A program made the translations under genes and the position numbers. Source: Rallus limicola (Eukaryota > Chordata > Aves > Gruiformes > Rallidae). From it: DNA of 64,000 bases. Shown in pieces: positions 1 through 10,697 of the stretch (within the stretch, counting starts at the first letter, position 1; every line of letters starts with the position of its first letter). The notes beneath the pieces were generated by a model that saw only the letters and a list, made by a program, of their open reading frames with translations, was not told where the DNA came from and made no database searches. The stretch spans positions 62,001 through 126,000 of the forward strand of contig JAKCOZ010000239.1 of NCBI GenBank assembly GCA_022605955.1, written 5' to 3'.

Positions 1-7
1 TCCTACG
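1..7. repeat. Partial monomer at left edge
   Basis: Seven bases (TCCTACG) are the end of a monomer cut by the window edge. They match the tail before every following GTG, so the array continues to the left. Confidence 0.95.
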
Positions 8-205
8 GTGCTTTTCTCGGCCCTAGCAGACTGCAGTTCAAAACATGCTAAACGTCCAGCAATAACTCCCAAAGTAAAGAAGCTAGGACTGAAAGGCATA
101 GCTTGTCTGAAACCTCCTAACAGGACACACAAGCAGACCCTGTCACTTTGGCTCTCAGCCTTTTCCTTTGCCTGGAAAGAGGGAACATGCCTGGAACCTC
201 CTACG
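8..205 (+). repeat. Reference monomer (198 bp)
   Basis: First complete copy, taken as reference with an arbitrary origin at GTG. Hand-counted composition is A57 C56 G41 T44 (49.0% GC). CpG occurs three times: in TCGG (offset 11), ACGT (offset 46) and ACGG (offset 197). Landmarks in order are a PstI site (CTGCAG, offset about 25), the AAAGTAAAG run (offset about 64), the variable GGACTG head (offset about 79), CCTCCTAAC (offset about 106), a pyrimidine-rich segment (offsets 133-162), and an internal direct repeat of GCCTGGAA 19 bp apart (offset about 163) just before the variable tail. Other copies differ mainly in the head and tail. Confidence 0.95.
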
Positions 206-1987
206 GTGCTTTTCTCGGCCCTAGCAGACTGCAGTTCAAAACATGCTAAACGTCCAGCAATAACTCCCAAAGTAAAGAAGCTAGGCATGAAAGGCATAGC
301 TTGTCTGAAACCTCCTAACAGGACACACAAGCAGACCCTGTCACTTTGGCTCTCAGCCTTTTCCTTTGCCTGGAAAGAGGGAACATGCCTGGAAGCTCCT
401 ACGGTGCTTTTCTCGGCCTTAGCAGACTGCAGTTCAAAACATGCTAAACGTCCAGCAATAACTCCCAAAGTAAAGAAGCTAGGCATGAAAGGCATAGCTT
501 GTCTGAAACCTCCTAACAGGACACACAAGCAGACCCTGTCACTTTGGCTCTCAGCCTTTTCCTTTGCCTGGAAAGAAGGAACATACCTGCTACCTCCTAC
601 AGTGCTTTTCTCGGCCCTAGCAGACTGCAGTTCAAAACATGCTAAACGTCCAGCAATAACTCCCAAAGTAAAGAAGCTAGGCATGAAAGGCATAGCTTGT
701 CTGAAACCTTATAACAGGACACACAAGCAGACCCTGTCACTTTGGCTCTCAGCCTTTTCCTTTGCCTGGAAAGAGGGAACATGCCTGGAAGCTCCTACGG
801 TGCTTTTCTCGGCCCTAGCAGACTGCAGTTCAAAACATGCTAAACGTCCAGCAATAACTCCCAAAGTAAAGAAGCTAGGACTGAAAGGCATAGCTTGTCT
901 GAAACCTCCTAACAGGACACACAAGCAGACCCTGTCACTTTGGCTCTCAGCCTTTTCCTTTGCCTGGAAAGAGGGAACATGCCTGGAACCTCCTACGGTG
1001 CTTTTCTCGGCCCTAGCAGACTGCAGTTCAAAACATGCTAAACGTCCAGCAATAACTCCCAAAGTAAAGAAGCTAGGCATGAAAGGCATAGCTTGTCTGA
1101 AACCTCCTAACAGGACACACAAGCAGACCCTGTCACTTTGGCTCTCAGCCTTTTCCTTTGCCTGGAAAGAAGGAACATACCTGCTACCTCCTACGGTGCT
1201 TTTCTCGGCCCTAGCAGACTGCAGTTCAAAACATGCTAAACGTCCAGCAATAACTCCCAAAGTAAAGAAGCTAGGCATGAAAGGCATAGCTTGTCTGAAA
1301 CCTTATAACAGGACACACAAGCAGACCCTGTCACTTTGGCTCTCAGCCTTTTCCTTTGCCTGGAAAGAGGGAACATGCCTGGAACCTCCTACGGTGCTTT
1401 TCTCGGCCCTAGCAGACTGCAGTTCAAAACATGCTAAACGTCCAGCAATAACTCCCAAAGTAAAGAAGCTAGGCATGAAAGGCATAGCTTGTCTGAAACC
1501 TCCTAAAAGGACACACAAGCAGACCCTGTCACTTTGGCTCTCAGCCTTTTCCTTTGCCTGGAAAGAGGGAACATGCCTGGAAGCTCCTACGGTGCTTTTC
1601 TCGGCCCTAGCAGACTGCAGTTCAAAACATGCTAAACGTCCAGCAATAACTCCCAAAGTAAAGAAGCTAGGCATGAAAGGCATAGCTTGTCTGAAACCTC
1701 CTAACAGGACACACAAGCAGACCCTGTCACTTTGGCTCTCAGCCTTTTCCTTTGCCTGGAAAGAAGGAACATACCTGCTACCTCCTACAGTGCTTTTCTC
1801 GGCCCTAGCAGACTGCAGTTCAAAACATGCTAAACGTCCAGCAATAACTCCCAAAGTAAAGAAGCTAGGACTGAAAGGCATAGCTTGTCTGAAACCTCCT
1901 AACAGGACACACAAGCAGACCCTGTCACTTTGGCTCTCAGCCTTTTCCTTTGCCTGGAAAGAAGGAACATACCTGCTACCTCCTACA

Positions 1988-3768
1988 GTGCTTTTCTCGG
2001 CCCTAGCAGACTGCAGTTCAAAACATGCTAAACGTCCAGCAATAACTCCCAAAGTAAAGAAGCTAGGCATGAAAGGCATAGCTTGTCTGAAACCTTATAA
2101 CAGGACACACAAGCTGACCCTGTCACTTTGGCTCTCAGCCTTTTCCTTTGCCTGGAAAGAGGGAACATGCCTGGAACCTCCTACGGTGCTTTTCTCGGCC
2201 CTAGCAGACTGCAGTTCAAAACATGCTAAACGTCCAGCAATAACTCCCAAAGTAAAGAAGCTAGGCATGAAAGGCATAGCTTGTCTGAAACCTCCTAACA
2301 GGACACACAAGCAGACCCTGTCACTTTGGCTCTCAGCCTTTTCCTTTGCCTGGAAAGAGGGAACATGCCTGGAACCTCCTACGGTGCTTTTCTCGGCCCT
2401 AGCAGACTGCAGTTCAAAACTTGCTAAACGTCCAGCAATAACTCCCAAAGTAAAGAAGCTAGGACTGAAAGGCATAGCTTGTCTGAAACCTCCTAACAGG
2501 ACACACAAGCAGACCCTGTCACTTTGGCTCTCAGCCTTTTCCTTTGCCTGGAAAGAGGGAACATACCTGCTACCTCCTACGGTGCTTTTCTCGGCCCTAG
2601 CAGACTGCAGTTCAAAACATGCTAAACGTCCAGCAATAACTCCCAAAGTAAAGAAGCTAGGATTGAAAGGCATAGCTTGTCTGAAACCTCCTAACAGGAC
2701 ACACAAGCAGACCCTGTCACTTTGGCTCTCAGCCTTTTCCTTTGCCTGGAAAGAGGGAACATGCCTGGAACCTCCTACGGTGCTTTTCTCGGCCCTAGCA
2801 GACTGCAGTTCAAAACATGCTAAACGTCCAGCAATAACTCCCAAAGTAAAGAAGCTAGGACTGAAAGGCATAGCTTGTCTGAAACCTCCTAACAGGACAC
2901 AAAGCAGACCCTGTCACTTTGGCTCTCAGCCTTTTCCTTTGCCTGGAAAGAAGGAACATACCTGCTACCTCCTACAGTGCTTTTCTCGGCCCTAGCAGAC
3001 TGCAGTTCAAAACATGCTAAACGTCCAGCAATAACTCCCAAAGTAAAGAAGCTAGGCATGAAAGGCATAGCTTGTCTGAAACCTTATAACAGGACACACA
3101 AGCAGACCCTGTCACTTTGGCTCTCAGCCTTTTCCTTTGCCTGGAAAGAGGGAACATGCCTGGAAGCTCCTACGGTGCTTTTCTCGGCCCTAGCAGACTG
3201 CAGTTCAAAACATGCAAAACGTCCAGCAATAACTCCCAAAGTAAAGAAGCTAGGCATGAAAGGCATAGCTTGTCTGAAACCTCCTAACAGGACACACAAG
3301 CAGACCCTGTCACTTTGGCTCTCAGCCTTTTCCTTTGCCTGGAAAGAAGGAACATACCTGCTACCTATAAAAGTGCTTTTCTCGGCCCTAGCAGACTGCA
3401 GTTCAAAACATGCTAAACGTCCAGCAATAACTGCTAAAGTAAAGAAGCTAGGCATGAAAGGCATAGCTTGTCTGAAACCTCCTAACAGGACACACAAGCA
3501 GACTCTGTCACTTTGGCTCTCAGCCTTTTCCTTTGCCTGGAAAGAGGGAACATGCCTGGAACCTCCTACGGTGCTTTTCTTGGCCCTAGCAGACTGCAGT
3601 TCAAAACATGCTAAACGTCCAGCAATAACTCCCAAAGTAAAGAAGCTAGGAGTGAAAGGCATAGCTTGTCTGAAACCTCCTAACAGGACACACAAGCAGA
3701 CCCTGTCACTTTGGCTCTCAGCCTTTTCCTTTGCCTGGAAAGAAGGAACATACCTGCTACCTCCTACA
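1988..3768. repeat. 9-monomer unit, copy 1 of tandem doublet (1781 bp)
   Basis: Monomers 11-19 match monomers 20-28 in order. Shared marks are the CCTTATAAC variant with CTGACC (first monomer), CTTGCTAAA (third), a single-base deletion (fifth, near 2901), GCAAAACG in place of GCTAAACG (seventh, near 3213), the TATAAAA tail (3366), ACTGCTAAAG (eighth) and CTTGGCC with GGAGTG (ninth). The unit is one base short of 9 x 198 because of the deletion. Monomers to the left do not continue the match. Confidence 0.9.
2896..2905. other. Single-base deletion in monomer 15
   Basis: GGACACACAAG of the consensus reads GGACACAAAG here, losing one C after 2901. This shifts array register by one base and closes the plus-strand open frame at the next TAG (2993-2995). 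The same deletion recurs 1781 bp downstream, so it was copied by block duplication and is unlikely to be a random read error. Confidence 0.93.
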
Positions 3769-5549
3769 GTGCTTTTCTCGGCCCTAGCAGACTGCAGTTC
3801 AAAACATGCTAAACGTCCAGCAATAACTCCCAAAGTAAAGAAGCTAGGCATGAAAGGCATAGCTTGTCTGAAACCTTATAACAGGACACACAAGCTGACC
3901 CTGTCACTTTGGCTCTCAGCCTTTTCCTTTGCCTGGAAAGAGGGAACATGCCTGGAACCTCCTACGGTGCTTTTCTCGGCCCTAGCAGACTGCAGTTCAA
4001 AACATGCTAAACGTCCAGCAATAACTCCCAAAGTAAAGAAGCTAGGCATGAAAGGCATAGCTTGTCTGAAACCTCCTAACAGGACACACAAGCAGACCCT
4101 GTCACTTTGGCTCTCAGCCTTTTCCTTTGCCTGGAAAGAGGGAACATGCCTGGAAGCTCCTACGGTGCTTTTCTCGGCCCTAGCAGACTGCAGTTCAAAA
4201 CTTGCTAAACGTCCAGCAATAACTCCCAAAGTAAAGAAGCTAGGACTGAAAGGCATAGCTTGTCTGAAACCTCCTAACAGGACACACAAGCAGACCCTGT
4301 CACTTTGGCTCTCAGCCTTTTCCTTTGCCTGGAAAGAGGGAACATACCTGCTACCTTCTACGGTGCTTTTCTCGGCCCTAGCAGACTGCAGTTCAAAACA
4401 TGCTAAACGTCCAGCAATAACTCCCAAAGTAAAGAAGCTAGGATTGAAAGGCATAGCTTGTCTGAAACCTCCTAACAGGACACACAAGCAGACCCTGTCA
4501 CTTTGGCTCTCAGCCTTTTCCTTTGCCTGGAAAGAGGGAACATGCCTGGAACCTCCTACGGTGCTTTTCTCGGCCCTAGCAGACTGCAGTTCAAAACATG
4601 CTAAACGTCCAGCAATAACTCCCAAAGTAAAGAAGCTAGGACTGAAAGGCATAGCTTGTCTGAAACCTCCTAACAGGACACAAAGCAGACCCTGTCACTT
4701 TGGCTCTCAGCCTTTTCCTTTGCCTGGAAAGAAGGAACATACCTGCTACCTCCTACAGTGCTTTTCTCGGCCCTAGCAGACTGCAGTTCAAAACATGCTA
4801 AACGTCCAGCAATAACTCCCAAAGTAAAGAAGCTAGGCATGAAAGGCATAGCTTGTCTGAAGCCTTATAACAGGACACACAAGCAGACCCTGTCACTTTG
4901 GCTCTCAGCCTTTTCCTTTGCCTGGAAAGAGGGAACATGCCTGGAAGCTCCTACGGTGCTTTTCTCGGCCCTAGCAGACTGCAGTTCAAAACATGCAAAA
5001 CGTCCAGCAATAACTCCCAAAGTAAAGAAGCTAGGCATGAAAGGCATAGCTTGTCTGAAACCTCCTAACAGGACACACAAGCAGACCCTGTCACTTTGGC
5101 TCTCAGCCTTTTCCTTTGCCTGGAAAGAAGGAACATACCTGCTACCTATAAAAGTGCTTTTCTCGGCCCTAGCAGACTGCAGTTCAAAACATGCTAAACG
5201 TCCAGCAATAACTGCTAAAGTAAAGAAGCTAGGCATGAAAGGCATAGCTTGTCTGAAACCTCCTAACAGGACACACAAGCAGACTCTGTCACTTTGGCTC
5301 TCAGCCTTTTCCTTTGCCTGGAAAGAGGGAACATGCCTGGAACCTCCTACGGTGCTTTTCTTGGCCCTAGCAGACTGCAGTTCAAAACATGCTAAACGTC
5401 CAGCAATAACTCCCAAAGTAAAGAAGCTAGGAGTGAAAGGCATAGCTTGTCTGAAACCTCCTAACAGGACACACAAGCAGACCCTGTCACTTTGGCTCTC
5501 AGCCTTTTCCTTTGCCTGGAAAGAAGGAACATACCTCCTACCTACTATA
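3769..5549. repeat. 9-monomer unit, copy 2 of tandem doublet (1781 bp)
   Basis: Repeats the preceding unit with all its marks displaced by 1781 bp, including the deletion (near 4682) and the TATAAAA tail (5147). Private differences include GAAGCTCC in place of GAACCTCC in the second monomer, CTACCTTCTACGG near 4350, AAGCCTTAT at 4861, and CTACTATAG in the last tail near 5545. The match ends at about 5549. Confidence 0.9.
4677..4686. other. Single-base deletion in monomer 24 (copied)
   Basis: Same loss of one C as near 2901, in the same position of the monomer and in the matching monomer of the second 9-mer unit. These are the only two indels I found in 64 kb. Confidence 0.93.
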
Positions 5550-8500
5550 GTGCTTTTCTCGGCCCTAGCAGACTGCAGTTCAAAACATGCTAAACGTCCA
5601 GCAATATCTCCCAAAGTAAAGAAGCTAGGACTGAAAGGCATAGCTTGTCTGAAACCTCCTAACAGGACACACAAGCTGACCCTGTCACTTTGGCTCTCAG
5701 CCTTTTCCTTTGCCTGGAAAGAGGGAACATGCCTGGAAGCTCCTACGGTGCTTTTCTCGGCCCTAGCAGACTGCAGTTCAAAACTTGCTAAACGTCCAGC
5801 AATAACTCCCAAAGTAAAGAAGCTAGGACTGAAAGGCATAGCTTGACTGAAACGTCCTAACAGGACACACAAGCAGACCCTGTCACTTTGGCTCTCAGCC
5901 TTTTCCTTTGCCTGGAAAGAGGGAACATGCCTGGAAGCTCCTACGGTGCTTTTCTCGGCCCTAGCAGACTGCAGTTCAAAACATGCTAAACGTCCAGCAA
6001 TAACTCCCAAAGTAAAGAAGCTAGGACTGAAAGGCATAGCTTGTCTGAAACCTCCTAACAGGACACACAAGCAGACCCTGTCACTTTGGCTCTCAGCCTT
6101 TTCCTTTGCCTGGAAAGAGGGAACATGCCTGGAAGCTCCTACGGTGCTTTTCTCGGCCCTAGCAGACTGCAGTTCAAAACATGCTAAACGTCCAGCAATA
6201 ACTCCCAAAGTAAAGAAGCTAGGCATGAAAGGCATAGCTTGTCTGAAACCTCCTAACAGGACACACAAGCAGACCCTGTCACTTTGGCTCTCAGCCTTTT
6301 CCTTTGCCTGGAAAGAAGGAACATACCTGCTACCTCCTACAGTGCTTTTCTCGGCCCTAGCAGACTGCAGTTCAAAACATGCTAAACGTCCAGCAATAAC
6401 TCCCAAAGTAAAGAAGCTAGGACTGAAAGGCATAGCTTGTCTGAAACCTTATAACAGGACACACAAGCAGACCCTGTCACTTTGGCTCTCAGCCTTTTCC
6501 TTTGCCTGGAAAGAGGGAACATGCCTGGAACCTCCTACGGTGCTTTTCTCGGCCCTAGCAGACTGCAGTTCAAAACTTGCTAAACGTCCAGCAATAACTC
6601 CCAAAGTAAAGAAGCTAGGCATGAAAGGCATAGCTTGTCTGAAACCTCCTAACAGGACACACAAGCAGACCCTGTCACTTTGGCTCTCAGCCTTTTCCTT
6701 TGCCTGGAAAGAGGGAACATGCCTGGAACCTCCTACGGTGCTTTTCTCGGCCCTAGCAGACTGCAGTTCAAAACATGCTAAACGTCCAGCAATAACTCCC
6801 AAAGTAAAGAAGCTAGGACTGAAAGGCATAGCTTGTCTGAAACCTCCTAACAGGACACACAAGCAGACCCTGTCACTTTGGCTCTCAGCCTTTTCCTTTG
6901 CCTGGAAAGAGGGAACATGCCTGGAACCTCCTACGGTGCTTTTCTCGGCCCTAGCAGACTGCAGTTCAAAACATGCTAAACGTCCAGCAATAACTCCCAA
7001 AGTAAAGAAGCTAGGCATGAAAGGCATAGCTTGTCTGAAACCTCCTAACAGGACACACAAGCAGACCCTGTCACTTTGGCTCTCAGCCTTTTCCTTTGCC
7101 TGGAAAGAAGGAACATACCTGCTACCTCCTACAGTGCTTTTCTCGGCCCTAGCAGACTGCAGTTCAAAACATGCTAAACGTCCAGCAATAACTCCCAAAG
7201 TAAAGAAGCTAGGACTGAAAGGCATAGCTTGTCTGAAACCTCCTAACAGGACACACAAGCAGACCCTGTCACTTTGGCTCTCAGCCTTTTCCTTTGCCTG
7301 GAAAGAGGGAACATGCCTGGAACCTCCTACGGTGCTTTTCTCGGCCCTAGCAGACTGCAGTTCAAAACATGCTAAACGTCCAGCAATAACTCCCAAAGTA
7401 AAGAAGCTAGGACTGAAAGGCATAGCTTGTCTGAAACCTCCTAACAGGACACACAAGCTGACCCTGTCACTTTGGCTCTCAGCCTTTTCCTTTGCCTGGA
7501 AAGAGGGAACATGCCTGGAACCTCCTACGGTGCTTTTCTCGGCCCTAGCAGACTGCAGTTCAAAACATGCTAAACGTCCAGCAATAACTCCCAAAGTAAA
7601 GAAGCTAGGACTGAAAGGCATAGCTTGTCTGAAACCTCCTAACAGGACACACAAGCAGACCCTGTCACTTTGGCTCTCAGCCTTTTCCTTTGCCTGGAAA
7701 GAGGGAACATGCCTGGAACCTCCTACGGTGCTTTTCTCGGCCCTAGCAGACTGCAGTTCAAAACATGCTAAACGTCCAGCAATAACTCCCAAAGTAAAGA
7801 ATCTAGGCATGAAAGGCATAGCTTGTCTGAAACCTCCTAACAGGACACACAAGCAGACCCTGTCACTTTGGCTCTCAGCCTTTTCCTTTGCCTGGAAAGA
7901 GGGAACATGCCTGGAAGCTCCTACGGTGCTTTTCTCGGCCCTAGCAGACTGCAGTTCAAAACATGCTAAACGTCCAGCAATAACTCCCAAAGTAAAGAAG
8001 CTAGGCATGAAAGGCATAGCTTGTCTGAAACCTCCTAACAGGACACACAAGCAGACCCTGTCACTTTGGCTCTCAGCCTTTTCCTTTGCCTGGAAAGAAG
8101 GAACATACCTGCTACATCCTACAGTGCTTTTCTCGGCCCTAGCAGACTGCAGTTCAAAACATGCTAAACGTCCAGCAATAACTCCCAAAGTAAAGAAGCT
8201 AGGACTGAAAGGCATAGCTTGTCTGAAACCTCCTAACAGGACACACAAGCAGACCCTGTCACTTTGGCTCTCAGCCTTTTCCTTTGCCTGGAAAGAGGGA
8301 ACATGCCTGGAACCTCCTACGGTGCTTTTCTCGGCCCTAGCAGACTGCAGTTCAAAACATGCTAAACGTCCAGCAATAACTCCCAAAGTAAAGAAGCTAG
8401 GCATGAAAGGCATAGCTTGTCTGAAACCTCCTAACAGGACACACAAGCAGACCCTGTCACTTTGGCTCTCAGCCTTTTCCTTTGCCTGGAAAGAAGGAAC

Positions 8501-10073
8501 ATACCTGCTACCTCCTACAGTGCTTTTCTCGGCCCTAGCAGACTGCAGTTCAAAACATGCTAAACGTCCAGCAATAACTCCCAAAGTAAAGAAGCTAGGA
8601 CTGAAAGGCATAGCTTGTCTGAAACCTCCTAACAGGACACACAAGCAGACCCTGTCACTTTGGCTCTCAGCCTTTTCCTTTGCCTGGAAAGAGGGAACAT
8701 GCCTGGAACCTCCTACGGTGCTTTTCTCGGCCCTAGCAGACTGCAGTTCAAAACATGCTAAACGTCCAGCAATAACTCCCAAAGTAAAGAAGCTAGGCAT
8801 GAAAGGCATAGCTTGTCTGAAACCTCCTAACAGGACACACAAGCAGACCCTGTCACTTTGGCTCTCAGCCTTTTCCTTTGCCTGGAAAGAAGGAACATAC
8901 CTGCTACCTCCTACAGTGCTTTTCTCGGCCCTAGCAGACTGCAGTTCAAAACATGCTAAACGTCCAGCAATAACTCCCAAAGTAAAGAAGCTAGGCATGA
9001 AAGGCATAGCTTGTCTGAAACCTCCTAACAGGACACACAAGCAGACCCTGTCACTTTGGCTCTCAGCCTTTTCCTTTGCCTGGAAAGAGGGAACATGCCT
9101 GGAACCTCCTACGGTGCTTTTCTCGGCCCTAGCAGACTGCAGTTCAAAACATGCTAAACGTCCAGCAATAACTCCCAAAGTAAAGAAGCTAGGCATGAAA
9201 GGCATAGCTTGTCTGAAACCTCCTAACAGGACACACAAGCAGACCCTGTCACTTTGGCTCTCAGCCTTTTCCTTTGCCTGGAAAGAGGGAACATGCCTGG
9301 AAGCTCCTACGGTGCTTTTCTCGGCCCTAGCAGACTGCAGTTCAAAACATGCTAAACGTCCAGCAATAACTCCCAAAGTAAAGAAGCTAGGACTGAAAGG
9401 CATAGCTTGTCTGAAACCTCCTAACAGGACACACAAGCAGACCCTGTCACTTTGGCTCTCAGCCTTTTCCTTTGTCTGGAAAGAAGGAACATACCTGCTA
9501 CCTCCTACGGTGCTTTTCTCGGCCCTAGCAGACTGCAGTTCAAAACATGCTAAACGTCCAGCAATAACTCCCAAAGTAAAGAAGCTAGGACTGAAAGGCA
9601 TAGCTTGGCTGAAACCTCCTAACAGGAAACACAAGCAGACCCTGTCACTTTGGCTCTCAGCCTTTTCCTTTGCCTGGAAAGAGGGAACATGCCTGGAACC
9701 TCCTACGGTGCTTTTCTCGGCCCTAGCAGACTGCAGTTCAAAACATGCTAAACGTCCAGCAATAACTCCCAAAGTAAAGAAGCTAGGATTGAAAGGCATA
9801 GCTTGTCTGAAACCTCCTAACAGGACACACAAGCAGACCCTGTCACTTTGGCTCTCAGCCTTTTCCTTTGCCTGGAAAGAGGGAACATGCCTGGAAGCTC
9901 CTACGGTGCTTTTCTCGGCCCTAGCAGACTGCAGTTCAAAACATGCTAAACGTCCAGCAATAACTCCCAAAGTAAAGAAGCTAGGCATGAAAGGCATAGC
10001 TTGTCTGAAACTTCCTAACAGGACACACAAGCAGACCCTGTCACTTTGGCTCTCAGCCTTTTCCTTTGCCTAG

Positions 10074-10271
10074 AAAGAGGGAACATGCCTGGAACCTCCT
10101 ACGGTGCTTTTCTCGGCCCTAGCAGACTGCAGTTCAAAACATGCTAAACGTCCAGCAATAACTCCCAAAGTAAAGAAGCTAGGCATGAAAGGCATAGCTT
10201 GTCTGAAACCTCCTAACAGGACACACAAGCAGACCCTGTCACTTTGGCTCTCAGCCTTTTCCTTTGCCTAG
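10074..10271. repeat. Monomer carrying TAG, adjacent to another with the same change
   Basis: TGCCTGGAAAG reads TGCCTAGAAAG at 10071-10073 and again exactly 198 bp later at 10269-10271. The shared rare G-to-A change in neighbouring monomers indicates a single-monomer duplication. The two copies otherwise differ in one head change: CACGCTAAA near 10339 follows the second copy. Confidence 0.7.
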
Positions 10272-10697
10272 AAAGAGGGAACATGCCTGGAACCTCCTAC
10301 GGTGCTTTTCTCGGCCCTAGCAGACTGCAGTTCAAAACACGCTAAACGTCCAGCAATAACTCCCAAAGTAAAGAAGCTAGGCATGAAAGGCATAGCTTGT
10401 CTGAAACCTCCTAACAGGACACACAAGCAGACCCTGTCACTTTGGCTCTCAGCCTTTTCCTTTGCCTGGAAAGAAGGAACATACCTGCTACCTCCTACAG
10501 TGCTTTTCTCGGCCCTAGCAGACTGCAGTTCAAAACGTGCTAAACGTCCAGCAATAACTCCCAAAGTAAAGAAGCTAGGCATGAAAGGCATAGCTTGTCT
10601 GAAACCTTATAACAGGACACACAAGCAGACCCTGTCACTTTGGCTCTCAGCCTTTTCCTTTGCCTGGAAAGAGGGAACATGCCTGGAACCTCCTACG

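Noticed and set aside
20..40. CTCF-like site at CTAGCAGACTGC
   Set aside because: Matches only about 9 of 12 positions of the core consensus and misses important G positions.
8..205. CENP-B box in the monomer
   Set aside because: No TTCG...CGGG pattern on either strand. The consensus contains no CGGG or CCCG; a single CCCGG near 14667 is a private change.
8..205. Origin of the 198-bp unit by doubling of a 99-bp unit
   Set aside because: The two halves do not align. Short internal similarities (AACCTCCTA twice, GCCTGGAA twice, TCTCGGCC and TCTCAGCC) lie at unequal distances of about 84, 19 and 138 bp.
3366..3373. TATAAAA tails annotated as promoters
   Set aside because: The motif alone is too weak, and there is no associated gene. 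It is kept only as an observation to test.
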